In this document: positions 1 through 9,779 of the stretch, one piece after another
How positions within the stretch are numbered: the stretch's first letter is position 1
Layout of the letters: the number at the start of each line of letters is the position of its first letter
Assembly (NCBI GenBank): GCA_033398695.1
Contig: CM065804.1
Coordinates: 119,283,501 to 119,347,500 of the forward strand
DNA: 64,000 nt
Direction of reading: 5' to 3'
From: Orobanche coerulescens
Taxonomy: Eukaryota; Streptophyta; Magnoliopsida; Lamiales; Orobanchaceae
The notes under the pieces: model-generated
Database searches by the model: none
What the model was told of the DNA's origin: nothing
The model's input: the letters and a program-made list of their open reading frames with translations, nothing else
Translations under genes and position numbers: made by a program

Positions 1-99
1 TTTGCAGGTTTTTAGAGCCAAAAGGACCCAAAACGAGACAAAGGACCAAGAGTCGAGTCAAACGGATGGAAGAAACGGAATTTTGCAAAAGTCAGACCA

Positions 100-141
100 C
101 CTATCGGGCCAGCCTATCGGCCGATAGGTGCGTCCGATAGG
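100..141 (+). promoter_or_regulatory. Palindrome cluster upstream of the A1 LTR TATA box
   Basis: It holds a half site CCTATCGG at 100-107, a perfect 16-bp palindrome CCTATCGGCCGATAGG at 113-128 and a half site CCGATAGG at 134-141. The same cluster is at 10016-10057 in the 3' LTR. The position about 100 bp before the TATA box suggests an upstream promoter element. The factor that might bind it is unknown. Confidence 0.6.
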
Positions 142-238
142 CTGCTCCGCGGGTTCTCGAGTTTTGACAGATTGTGACTCTTTTGGATAGATTTTGTTTC
201 CTAGATTAGTTCTAATCGGGAGTTTAACTCCCATAGGC

Positions 239-244
239 TATATA
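239..244 (+). promoter_or_regulatory. Probable TATA box of the A1 5' LTR
   Basis: TATATA in the context GGCTATATACACC lies about 1.08 kb before the LTR end. The 3' LTR has the same motif at 10155-10160. Transcription would start about 30 bases downstream, leaving a long R-U5 leader. Confidence 0.6.
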
Positions 245-1320
245 CACCTCCTTCTAGACCTAGTTTAGGATCTTTGATCATCTTTGATCATCTTTTATCA
301 TCTTTAGCACACTTTTACGATTTTTTTGCAATTTTAATTCCTTTGATACGAGAACTTTTTGCAAGGCAGCAATTATTATTGTTTTTCTACTTTTTCGGAG
401 ATTGAAGACTCAGAGTTCATCCGGAAGGGTTGTAATCTCTCTTTTCATATTAATAATATGTATTCTCCATCTATTTCTTGTTTAATTTCAATTATGTCTA
501 GCTAAATCCATTGATTGATTCTAGGGTTAGTAATTTTAATTGATGTTCACATGATGTCCCTTTGATTACCTTTTTACCTTTCATCCTAGGCTTGTGATCA
601 AGATGTGTTAAATCTCATGCTAGATTAAAGGGCCCTTAATCGATGCATGTTAGCTAATTAATTTTGCCCGGAAGGATTAATTAATTAGTGGAAATACTTG
701 TTGCACAATATGATTTGATCTTAAGACTTGAGTAGAGTAAGATAAATCATAGATAAATAAGTTGACGCTTTTTAAGTGATTTAAATTCTTTGAGCCTTGC
801 GGGAAAAGGGTTTAAATTAACTATCTTTCTAGGTTGCCTTGATCGGAATTCTAGATCGGCTGAGTGATTATTTCTAGGATTGAATTAAAATTTGGAGAAA
901 AGGAATCAAGTGAATGGATTGTGTGAACTCAATTAGACGATACTACCCTAGGATCAATTAGCTTTCAACTTGTGATTTTATCTTATTAATTTGCTTTATT
1001 TGCTTGATTTAGATAATTCACTTTATTTTGCTCTCTTTGCATAATACTTGGAATTCTTATTTTATTGTTCTAGATTTTTTTATTTTTAGGATTAATTGTT
1101 ATTTAATTTTTATTTTTCAATTTTTGAAGTTAGATAATTAGAAACAAACCAAATTTTCGGATTCCTAAATAGCAGTCAAATTTTGAGTAGAGTTACTTCC
1201 TTTATTTTCGACATATCAATTCCCTTGGGTTCGACACCTTGGAAATACTTCGAGGTTTTACAAATTTTAAAATTGATCGGATTTGAAAACCATACTACGC
1301 GAATTTTAGCGATCAATTTT

Positions 1321-1338
1321 TGGCGCCGTTGCCGGGGA
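1321..1338 (+). other. Primer binding site of A1 (tRNA-Asp type)
   Basis: TGGCGCCGTTGCCGGGGA lies five bases after the LTR end. This is the tRNA-Asp-complementary primer site usual for Athila elements. Confidence 0.9.
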
Positions 1339-1463
1339 ATTGATAGAAAACTTAAAGGGATAATTCGAAAAAGAAGAGATTGTTACTTTAGGTTGTATAC
1401 TATTATTATTAATATTCGATCTCGTTTCCTCACATCTTGTTTTCTCTTCCTTGTAGGCGGTGC

Positions 1464-4400
1464 ATGATCACAAGATCCCAAGGAAAGGACTTATTTCCTT
1501 TGGATCCGGAAATCGAGAAGTCTTTGAGGAGGAAGAAGCAAGAAGCGAGAACCGAGACTATTTCTATACCTATCGTTGATACCATGGCCGGCATTGTTGA
1601 CCCACCACTAGAACTCGCTCGTCCCGAGAAGATCCCTTTGAATGCCCGCTTTCGACCGAAGCTGGACGATTATCAAGAAGGAGGTTGGGGGAAGATTGAT
1701 GCCAACAACTTCGAGCTTAAGCCGTCCCTCATCGCTACGGTGAAGTCTCAAACATACGGAGGAGGAGTTAATGAAGATCCAAACGCTCATCTTGAGTCGT
1801 TTTTGGACATATGTGCCACCATCAAGCAAAACGGAGTGCCTCCGGATGTCATTAAGCTCCGCCTATTCCGGTTCTACTTAGAAGACGATGCGCTAGATTG
1901 GTACAAGAGCCTAGATCGGAAGGAAATTGGTACTTGGAGAGAGATGACACGGTTGTTCTTAGCACAGTTCTATCCTCCCTAGAAGGTGCAAAAACAAATC
2001 AACGATATCTTGCAATTCGAGCAATATGAGGATGAACACTTATACGAGGCATGGATCCGATTTAAGAAGCTACTTCGCAAATGCCCACAGCATGGAATTG
2101 ACAAGGAGGAAATCTACATTCGGTTTTATCGGGGTTTGACGAGGAAGGCTAGAAGAGAGTTGGACTATTCCTCGAAAGGGGGATTTCTTGCTAACGATTA
2201 TGAAGAGGCCAAGAATCTCATCGAGCTAGCGGTCAACAATGATTACGAGAAGGTGACCGATAGGAAGATGACGAGAAGAAAGGTCCCATCCGGTGACGAG
2301 GACGCCTACGGTGATTTGAAGGAGAAATTTGAAAGACAACAAAAAGAGCTTGAGATGCTAAGAAAGAAGACTTTGGGAGTCAATGCAGTTTTTGAAGAGC
2401 TAAACGAGCCTATTGCAATTGAGGAGGATGTAAATTACGTGCAAGGAGGAAACTTCCGGCAAGGGGGAAATAGGGGGAACTATTATCCGAACAATCAAAA
2501 CCACCCTAATTTCTCCTATGCCAACCCGAACAATGCTCTTCAGCCACCACCGGGATTTAACGTGAAAAACGGGGTTATTCAAGAGCCGATTGCTAAGACA
2601 CCGATGGAAGAGATGTTGGAACGGTTAGAGGCGAGTCAAAAAGATTTTATTTATAAAGCAGACAAGAGGTTCGGGGCTCTCGAGCATAGTGTGACATCTA
2701 TTGGAAACTCAGTGATAGCCTTGACAAAGCAGATGTCGATGGTGGAGACCCAAATGGGTCAAATGGCGAACGCCCAAGCCGAAATTCATAAGTCGGGCCA
2801 TTTTCCGAGCAGTACCGAGACCAACCCGAAGACGCAACAATGCAACGCAATCGAGCTTCGGAGTGGGACAAGGTACAGTAATCATGGGGCTGAAGTTGAG
2901 GAATCTGGAAACGAGGATGTACTAGAAACGGGAGCCGAGAACGAGAAGGAAGATGAAACGCAGCAGGCCTATCGGCCAAGACTATCGGCCGATAGGCCCA
3001 CCCGATACCCAGACAGAATACCAGAAATTGAGCCTATCGACCCCCCTATCGGTCGAAAGGCTCCTTTAGGTTCGAATGGGAAGGATTTTGAGGTAAAAGC
3101 TCCATTTCCACAGCGATTGGCCAAGTCGAGATATGATGAAAAGCTTCAACGGTTTATCGACATGTTTCAAAAGGTGAATATCAACATTCCACTTCTAGAC
3201 GCTTTGAGAGACATGCCGGGGTACGTTAAATTCTTGAAAGACGCTGTGGCAAGCAAGAGGAAGTTGGCGAAGTTTGAAACAATAAATTTGACAGAGGAGT
3301 GTAGCGCTATCATTCAAAACAAGCTCCCGCTCAAGCAGAAGGATCCGGGACGTTTTACTTTGACATGCATGATTGGAGACCAAACGTTCCGTAATGTGTT
3401 GTGTGATCTCGGGGCAAGCATCAATCTTATGCCTCTATCCATCTTTAAGAGGTTGAAGATTGGGGAGATGAAGCCGACTACCATTTCTCTACTCATGGCG
3501 GACCGGTCGATCTCTTATCCGAGGGGAGTTGTGGAGGATGTGTTCGTTAGAGTCCAACACTTAGTCTTCCCGGCCGATTTCGTAGTTCTTGATATGCCCG
3601 AGGACGAGAATCAACCATTGATCTTTGGGAGACCGTTTCTAGCGACGGGGAGAGCACTTATCGACGTCCAAGAGGGTGATCTTACCTTCCGGGTTAATGA
3701 TCAAAATCTGAAAATTTCCATCTATGACGCGATGAAGAAGCCCGAGGAGGCGCCCGAGGAATGTTATGCAATTGAGTCTATTATGCCGCCCCCGGCCGAC
3801 TTGTTGGAGCATTGCATTTCACAATCTATTTACTCACATTCCGATGTTGAGGAAATTTCCGAGGATTTGCCAAAGTATGTTCGAATGTTGGAGGCGAACG
3901 AGTTTCGATCTAATGAGAGGGACGTATGCTATCTTGATGTCAACAAACCTGTTCAAGGGGGAGTTGTCGCTGAGGACCGATCGATCGAGGTGCCGAAGTT
4001 AGAACTTAAGCCTTTGCCGGATCACTTACAATATTGCTTCTTGAGCGAGAACGAGTCCTATCCCGTGATAGTTTCTTCTTCTCTCGGACCTACTAACTTG
4101 GAGAAGTTATTACGGGTGCTGCGAAAACACAAAGGGGCGATTGGATGGACGATTTCGGACATTAAGGAAATAAGCCCTTCTATTTGTATGCACCGGATTT
4201 TGCTAGAAGACGATCATAAGCCGAGGGTGCAACCGCAACGAAGATTAAATCCGACAATGCAAGAGGTTGTGAGAAAAGAGGTGCTCAAATTGTTAGATGT
4301 CGGGATGATATATGCGATTTCCGATAGTGAGTGGGTGAGTCCTACTCAAGTCGTCTCTAAGAAAGGGGGTATGACCGTGATCAAGGACGAGAAAGATGAA

Positions 4401-4688
4401 TTAATCGCGACAAGGCTAGTCACGGGATGGAGAGTTTGTATCGACTACCGGCTACTTAATGCGGCGACGAGGAAGGATCATTTTCCACTTCCATTTATTG
4501 ATCAAATGCTAGATCGTTTGGCCGGACACGAGTATTATTGCTTTTTGGACGGGTATTCGGGGTACAATCAAATTGCTATCGCTCCGGAAGACCAACACAA
4601 GACCGCTTTCACGTGCCCTTATGGGGTATTCGCAGGAGGATGCCGTTTGGCTTGTGCAACGCACCCGCAACTTTTCAAAGGTGCATGA
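1464..4688 (+). pseudogene. gag-pol: A1 gag, protease and first half of reverse transcriptase, interrupted by TAG
   Basis: This is one reading frame from ATG 1464 to 4688, broken only by TAG at 1980-1982. The start is chosen because a T-rich stretch ending in TAG (to 1456) sits just upstream and the basic residues after it look like an Athila Gag start. Gag fills the first third. The aspartic protease motif DLGAS has its Asp codon at 3405. RT begins near 4215; the first catalytic Asp lies in the block FLDGYSGYNQ near 4548. The frame fails near 4626, where the FxxRRMPFG block moves to another frame. The TAG is followed by AAG, not a known leaky context, so it is probably a nonsense change. Confidence 0.88.
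2968..3052 (+). repeat. LTR-type palindromes embedded in the A1 gag-protease linker
   Basis: The coding DNA contains CCTATCGG at 2968-2975, the palindrome CTATCGGCCGATAG at 2982-2995, and half sites near 3002, 3033 and 3045. These are the same units as in the A1 LTR. They are translated as an Arg/Pro/Asp-rich linker between Gag and protease, a region likely to tolerate insertions. Confidence 0.75.
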
Positions 4689-4882
4689 TGGCCATCTTTC
4701 ACGGATTAGTCGAGAACATAATGGAGGTATTTATGGATGATTTTTCAGTTTTTGGTTCATCTTTCGACCATTGCTTGAAAAATTTATCTTTGGTACTTGC
4801 CCGGTGTGAGGAGACGAACCTTGTTCTAAATTGGGAGAAATGTCACTTCATGGTGCAAGAGGGAGTAGTCTTTGGGGCATAA
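4626..4882 (+). pseudogene. pol: A1 reverse transcriptase, second half in another frame
   Basis: A second frame carries the RT blocks RRMPFGLCNAPATFQRCM, FMDDFSVFG (the YMDD-type catalytic pair) and NWEKCHFMVQEG. It is offset by one base from the upstream gag-pro frame and ends at a stop at 4880-4882, where another frame takes over. So the RT domain is spread over at least three frames. Confidence 0.88.
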
Positions 4883-5357
4883 AATATCTTCGGAAGGATT
4901 GGAGGTTGATCGAGCGAAGGTGGTTGCTATCGAGAAATTACCGCCTCCAACCAATGTTAAATCGATCTGAAGCTTCCTAGGCCATGCGGGGTTCTATAGA
5001 CGGTTCATTAAGGATTTCTCAAAATCACGAAGCCGTTATGTTCCTTGCTCGAGAAAGACGTGAAATTTGAGTTTGATGATGATTGCTTGAGGGCGTTTGA
5101 GACATTGAAACGAGCCTTAATTTCGACGCGGTCTTGATCACTCCGGATTGGGGTGCACCATTCGAGTTGATGTGCGACGCGAGCGATTGGGCGTTGGGGC
5201 GTTTTGGGTCAAAACGGGATAAGCTTTTCCGGTAATTTATTATGCGAGTAAGACGATGGATTCGGCCCAAATGAACTACACCACGACGGAAAAAGAGTTG
5301 CTCATGTGGTCTATGCATTCGACAAATTCCGACCTTACCTAGTGGGCACTCACACTA
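4883..5357 (+). pseudogene. pol: A1 RT connection and RNase H, heavily frameshifted
   Basis: Fragments of the RT thumb (SFLGHAGFYRRFIKDFSK), of RNase H (LMCDASDWALG, YYASKTMDSAQMNYTT, KELLM) and of the tether lie in alternating frames. TGA at 4968-4970 stands where related elements have Arg, consistent with CGA to TGA. I count at least six small indels, mostly in short homopolymers. They could be real decay or consensus errors in the assembly. Confidence 0.8.
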
Positions 5358-6881
5358 TTGTTCATACCGATCACGCCGATTCGCTATCTATTTGCCAAGA
5401 AGGATTCGCCGAGATTAGTGAGATGGATACTCCTTCTACAAGAGTTCGACATGGAGATCCGGGATAGGAAGGGGTGCGAGAATGTTGTTGCCGATCACCT
5501 TTCCCGTCTCGAGAAGCCGGTTGAGGGAGAAGATTCGAGGGTCGAAATAAATGAGAACTTTCCAGACGAGCATATCCTAGCCTTGGCCGACGATACACCA
5601 TGGTACGCGGACTATGTTAATTTCCTTGCTATCAAGCATGTTCCAACGGGTCTTTCTTCTCATCAAAGAAAGAAATTCTTCCATGACGTTAAATTCTACT
5701 ATTGGGAAGACCCTATTCTTTATCGGAGGTGCGCGGACGGGATTATTCGCATGTGTGTTCGACAAAGCGAATGGCAAAGGATAATTGAAGAATGCCATAG
5801 TGCACCGAGTGGGGGTCATTTTGCAGCGAATCGAACGGCCATGAAGGTGTACCAATATGGCTTCTATTGGCCTTCTATTCATAAAGATTGCCAAGCTTTT
5901 GTGAAACATTGTGATAGATGCCAACGATTGGGGAACATAGCAAAAAGAGACGAGATGCCGCAGCACGCTATTATGGAAGTAGAGTTGTTTGACGTATGGG
6001 GTATCGATTTTATGGGTCCGTTTGCAAAATCACGAGGCTATTCGTATATTTTACTTGCGGTCGACTACGTGTCGAGATGGGTTGAGGCGATGCCGACGAT
6101 TACGAACGATTCGAAAGTGGTGATTAAATTTCTTAATAAGAACATTTTGACTCGTTTCGGGACTCCACGAGCTTTGTTGAGTGACGGGGGGAGCCACTTT
6201 AATAATAGGTGGTTAGGAACCCTTCTTGCAAAATATGGAGTTAAACATAAGATTACGTCCGCCTATCATCCGCAAGCTAATGGACAAGCCGAGCTCGCCA
6301 ATCGGGAGATCAAACAAATTTTAGAGAAGACGGTCACGAACAAGAAGGACTGGGCAAAATATCTAGATGATGCACTTTGGGCTTATCGGACCGCGTATAA
6401 GACTCCAATTGGAATGTCTCCATACCAGCTCGTCTTTGGGAAATCCTATCATTTACCGGTGGAGCTGGAAATTAAAGCGTATTGGGCCACTAGACAGATT
6501 AATTTCGAATTTCTTGAGGCTAGTGGATCGAGAAGAGAGAAGCTGCTGGAAATCGACGAGTGGAGAAACGAGGCTTTCGAAAATGCGAGGATTTACAAGG
6601 AAAGAGCGAAAAAGTTTCACGATGATTGCATTCGGAAGAAGGACTTCGTCCCGGGAGACAAAGTGCTCGTTTTCATTTCTCGGCTTCGTCTATTTCCGGG
6701 GAAGTTGATGTCGAAGTGGACTGGTCCATACACCGTCTTTCAAGTAAATCAAAACGGATCATGTATCGTGATGAAAGAAGATGGGAACAAGTTTATTGTG
6801 AACGGACATCGGATGAAGCACTATTTCAAGCCGTTGCACCACGAAGAGAAGTATGTTACTTACCTCGAAGACCCGGAATGA
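5358..6881 (+). CDS. pol: A1 RNase H end and integrase (open frame)
   Basis: The 507-residue open frame starts with the RNase H tail ([17 protein letters not shown]) and continues into a full integrase. The HHCC zinc finger starts with His147 and ends in CDRCQR. The catalytic triad is Asp217 (GIDFMGPF), Asp276 (SDGGSHF) and Glu312 (GQAELANRE), with 35 residues between the last two. The C-terminal DNA-binding part ([13 protein letters not shown]) is of Athila type, without a chromodomain. The true protein start is upstream in the polyprotein, so 5358 is only where this frame opens. Confidence 0.92.
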   Translation: MFIPITPIRYLFAKKDSPRLVRWILLLQEFDMEIRDRKGCENVVADHLSRLEKPVEGEDSRVEINENFPDEHILALADDTPWYADYVNFLAIKHVPTGLSSHQRKKFFHDVKFYYWEDPILYRRCADGIIRMCVRQSEWQRIIEECHSAPSGGHFAANRTAMKVYQYGFYWPSIHKDCQAFVKHCDRCQRLGNIAKRDEMPQHAIMEVELFDVWGIDFMGPFAKSRGYSYILLAVDYVSRWVEAMPTITNDSKVVIKFLNKNILTRFGTPRALLSDGGSHFNNRWLGTLLAKYGVKHKITSAYHPQANGQAELANREIKQILEKTVTNKKDWAKYLDDALWAYRTAYKTPIGMSPYQLVFGKSYHLPVELEIKAYWATRQINFEFLEASGSRREKLLEIDEWRNEAFENARIYKERAKKFHDDCIRKKDFVPGDKVLVFISRLRLFPGKLMSKWTGPYTVFQVNQNGSCIVMKEDGNKFIVNGHRMKHYFKPLHHEEKYVTYLEDPE

Positions 6882-6895
6882 ATGAGGTATCGTCT

Positions 6896-6938
6896 AGCTA
6901 AAGACGTTAAACGTAGCACTTGTTGGGAGGTAACCCAA
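6896..6938 (+). other. Conserved post-pol block with TTGGG/CCCAA hairpin
   Basis: A 43-nt block starts 14 bases after the pol stop. It includes GACGTTAAAC and ends in TTGGGAGGTAACCCAA, which can form a 5-bp stem with a 6-nt loop. A2 has a matching block at 56356-56398 with about 36 of 43 identical positions, although the flanks do not align. This points to a selected cis element such as a splicing, stability or packaging signal. Confidence 0.7.
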
Positions 6939-7155
6939 TGTATGTATATTAGTTCGTTTTATTTGGTTGTTTTCGATTGTTCGTTTGCGTGATTTTTGTA
7001 GTTTCTAGTTTCGTAGTAGCTTTGATAGTTTTGTTTAGTTCTAATACATGCACACCGAGTTTTGGATACTTGCAGGTCTTTAATCGCCATATCCAAGCGA
7101 AAACGGGACCAAGTATGCGAAATAGAAAAAGTTGAAAATTTTTTTAAACGAACAA

Positions 7156-7337
7156 CCTATCGGGCGAGCCTATCGGCCGATAGGCCCGGCCGATAGGCTG
7201 AGGAAAATTGAAAAAAATTAAATGTTACAAGTAGTAGTCGATAGGCAGACCCTATCGACCGATAGGTCCCGCCCGATAGTCAGGTACGTAATTCTCTGGA
7301 GTGCCTATCGGCCCAGCCGATAGGCCAGGCCGATAGG
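7156..7337 (+). repeat. Second palindrome array of A1, behind pol
   Basis: Perfect or near-perfect palindromes CCTATCGGCCGATAGG (7169-7184) and CCTATCGACCGATAGG (7251-7266) lie among half sites at 7156, 7190, 7238, 7273, 7304, 7317 and 7330. They are the units of the LTR cluster. A related TTCGGCCGATAAG lies near 7430. The array stands about 800 bases upstream of the env-like ATG. Confidence 0.8.
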
Positions 7338-8154
7338 ACATACCCGGTCCAGTATCCGCTTCGACCCGGTTGATTAATAACCCCTTTTAAACACCTTAAC
7401 CACCCATTTTTCTCACACACACACACCTTTCGGCCGATAAGAACACAAGGGGCGATTTTCTCTACTGTTCTTCCTTAAAAATTCGATCAAGGTACTTAAT
7501 TTCGACACTTAATCCTCTTGTTTTTAAATTCTATACATGTTTTGAAGCACTTTGACGGATTCTTTTTGGAGTTTTGATGAAATTCGAATTGGGGATCCAC
7601 TTTTTGGGGGCTTTTGTTAGACTTTGATGTTCTATGAATTTTATGCCCGATTGTTGATATAATCTTGATGGAAACATGTTATCTATGCTTGATTGTTCAT
7701 GGGTACTTCGAATTGGGGGATTAATTGATGAAATTGAACGAATTTTGAAAAAAAAACCCAAATTGGAAGAACCCTAATTTCGAATTTGTTGAATTGAATT
7801 GTTAATTGGGATTGATATGAGTTGAATTGTTGATGATGATTCGAATTTTGAATGAATTAGATTGCATTGGAGAGAATTTGTCCTAATATGATCGTAGTGT
7901 GTTGTTTTGTTATTGTGGGTTGTGATTTTGATCCTTTGAATATGAAATGGGGGAGTCGAAGTTTGGGGGAGGTTGTGTGATTTGTTGATCGTAGTATATG
8001 GCTGTCGGGTCTATGATTTTGATGTTTATTGGACATTATAGGGCTCTTAGTTGATATTGTGGGATTATTGGATTATGTTGACACTCGTTGAATGTTTGCA
8101 TTATGAGTTGCTTATTGGATATTGATTGGATGGTTGTTTTGTAGGAACTTTGAA
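7338..8154 (+). other. Leader of the A1 env-like ORF with a probable intron
   Basis: An AT-rich TTAATAA/TTTTAAA stretch at about 7374-7390 follows the palindrome array and could be a TATA-like site. A candidate 5' splice site AAG/GTACTT lies at 7491/7492. A long T-rich stretch ends in the candidate acceptor TTTTGTAG at 8144, eleven bases before the ATG. The implied intron is about 653 nt. No RNA evidence can be seen here; A2 has the same arrangement. Confidence 0.5.
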
Positions 8155-8499
8155 ATGGATGGAAATCAAAGCAAGAAGTCGAAGCCGTGTAAGGCCGGAA
8201 AGTCTAAGGCAACCACAGAGAAGGAAAGGGAGCTCTCGGCCGACAAACCCGCCATTTCCGCCGCAGTGATCAGGTACTCCGTTAACAAAGCCACTCCTTT
8301 CTCTTTTCAAACTTATTCCTCCTTTGGGATGCGAAATAAGTTTGGGGGGGGGGGGAGAAGTGCGGCTTTGTTAATTTCGGCACGTGTGAGTACCTTGTAT
8401 GCCTTGTATCACTATTTGCTTGTGTTGGTGCCCGTTGTTTTTATTTGTGCTTCTCATATTGGTGTTGAGTGGATTTGGCTTTTGTTGGTTAGTTTTTAG
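8155..8499 (+). pseudogene. A1 env-like ORF, reduced to its N-terminus
   Basis: ATG 8155 opens a Lys/Ser-rich start (MDGNQSKKSKPCKAGKSK) resembling the basic start of the A2 env-like ORF. After about 55 codons the sequence passes into a G-run (8344-8355) and T-rich non-coding DNA; the hydrophobic tail to 8499 is read-through of that DNA. Compared with A2 (57298-58359), most of the ORF is deleted. Its function is unknown; plant 'env-like' is a positional name. Confidence 0.55.
8338..8356 (+). other. Internal PPT-like tract AAGTTTGGGG in A1
   Basis: AAGTTT followed by a long run of G repeats the polypurine tract at 9765-9777 about 1.4 kb before the LTR. A2 has the same word at 56417 and 58432 as well as at its true tract. 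Function unknown. Confidence 0.6.
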
Positions 8500-9764
8500 A
8501 TTTTTATGTTCATTTTCGTTTGGTGTGTTTGCTAGTTTCTATTTTTTAGGTCGTAGTAGTTTTTTTTGCTTTCGTGTTTGCTTTTATTTGCTTTTCGTTG
8601 TTTGCTTTGATGCCTTGCTTGGGTAAATAGTTTTTTTTAGATTTTGGTCTACTTTGCGTAAAAATTTTTTTAATAGCCTTGCTTGTCTTAGTTTTTCTTT
8701 ATTCGTGAATTTTTCGTGCTTCTATTTGTGTGATACCGATGTTACGACACTGTTTTTCTCTCTGAAGAAACGGTCGAGTTTTAGTCGAGTTGTAGTCAGT
8801 TATTTCTGTTTTGCATAGTATTCATTTAGGTCCAAAATTTTTCGTGATTGTAGAGGTCTTGGCAGATAAGAGACGATACATACTTGTTTTAAAATCACCA
8901 TCAATACGTTTGGTTACATCTTCCGGATAGTGAGTCGTACTGTTTCTTTAGTCGTGTTGGCACTTAGATTGAGTTTAGAGTCGGTCAGTTTTTCCCAAAA
9001 GTCGAGATAATGTTGTTCTATGAAGGGAAGTCTAGTAACCGGGGGCATTCGCGTGACCCGTTGTTTACCCTTGCGTAAAACGTTGACCCTGATTAGACTA
9101 GTGATTTAGATATTTCACATGTGCCAATGATAGGGAGCCTAGTAACCGGGGGTATTCGCGTGACCCGCTGTTTACTCTCGCGCAAAACGGCGACCTTGAT
9201 TCGGACATGCGGAAATTATATATTCGAGTTGTTTCTCCGCTGTAGACGGGAACTTAGTAACTAGAAGCATCCATGTGCCCCATGAGTGACTTTTACGTCA
9301 AACGGTTTCTTAATACATGAGAATGGAAGTTCCACCCTAGGATTACCCCGATGAAACATCCCGAGATCCTAACCTAGTGGTCAACTCGAATCAAATTCTT
9401 GAACATATATATAAGGGAATACTGTCCGAGGTTTATTTGTTATGAAACTCGTGAAAATTGTGCCACTAGACTGTGTAACGGGACGAACTAGCTTGTTTAT
9501 TTTAGCCTTTCATATTGACGGTCGATTTGACTCACGTTTTGTTAATCTTTGAGCTGGATTTTCTTCATGAACGAGTGATTAGGACTGAACTTGATTACTT
9601 TGCGGAATCATTATTCTGAGTGCAGCTCGCTTTTACGACACTCGGATTATTTAGAGAGAATTACAGGATAGTATTGATTAGGTTGAACACTATGAGTTGC
9701 ACGATGAATCACGACATTCTTTTATTGAATTGAATTCTTTTTGCTTGAGGACAAGCAAATGCTC
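8500..9764 (+). repeat. A1 3' untranslated region with degenerate tandem units
   Basis: There is no credible ORF. Three related units begin with CTAGTAACC-like words at 9032, 9139 and 9254 (spacing 107 and 115 bp). The first two share GGGGGxATTCGCGTGACCC and a small TTTAC/GTAAA hairpin; the third is much diverged. The rest is T-rich. Hypervariable tandem repeats in this position are known in Ogre-type plant elements. Confidence 0.6.
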
Positions 9765-9777
9765 AAGTTTGGGGGGG
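9765..9777 (+). other. Polypurine tract of A1
   Basis: AAGTTTGGGGGGG lies two bases before the 3' LTR start at 9780. It is the expected plus-strand primer site and matches the tract of A2. Confidence 0.85.
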
Positions 9778-9779
9778 TT

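Larger units (their letters stand above)
1..1315 (+). repeat. A1 5' LTR, left-truncated by the window
   Basis: Position 1 corresponds to 9917 in the 3' LTR, and the two copies are colinear to the terminal CA at 1314-1315. Around 271-300 this copy has one extra GATCATCTTT unit compared with the 3' copy. It contains a palindrome cluster at 100-141 and a TATA box at 239-244. The rest is AT-rich leader without a credible ORF. Confidence 0.95.

Noticed and set aside
1321..1338. Primer sites read as tRNA gene fragments
   Set aside because: Only the 3' end complement is present, at the LTR border. No cloverleaf can be formed with the flanks.
8399..8626. Hydrophobic Phe/Leu/Cys-rich ORF as an Env membrane protein
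   Set aside because: The DNA is T-rich and gives Phe/Leu/Val runs by chance. It lies behind the G-run that ends the env-like remnant, and no matching region exists in A2.
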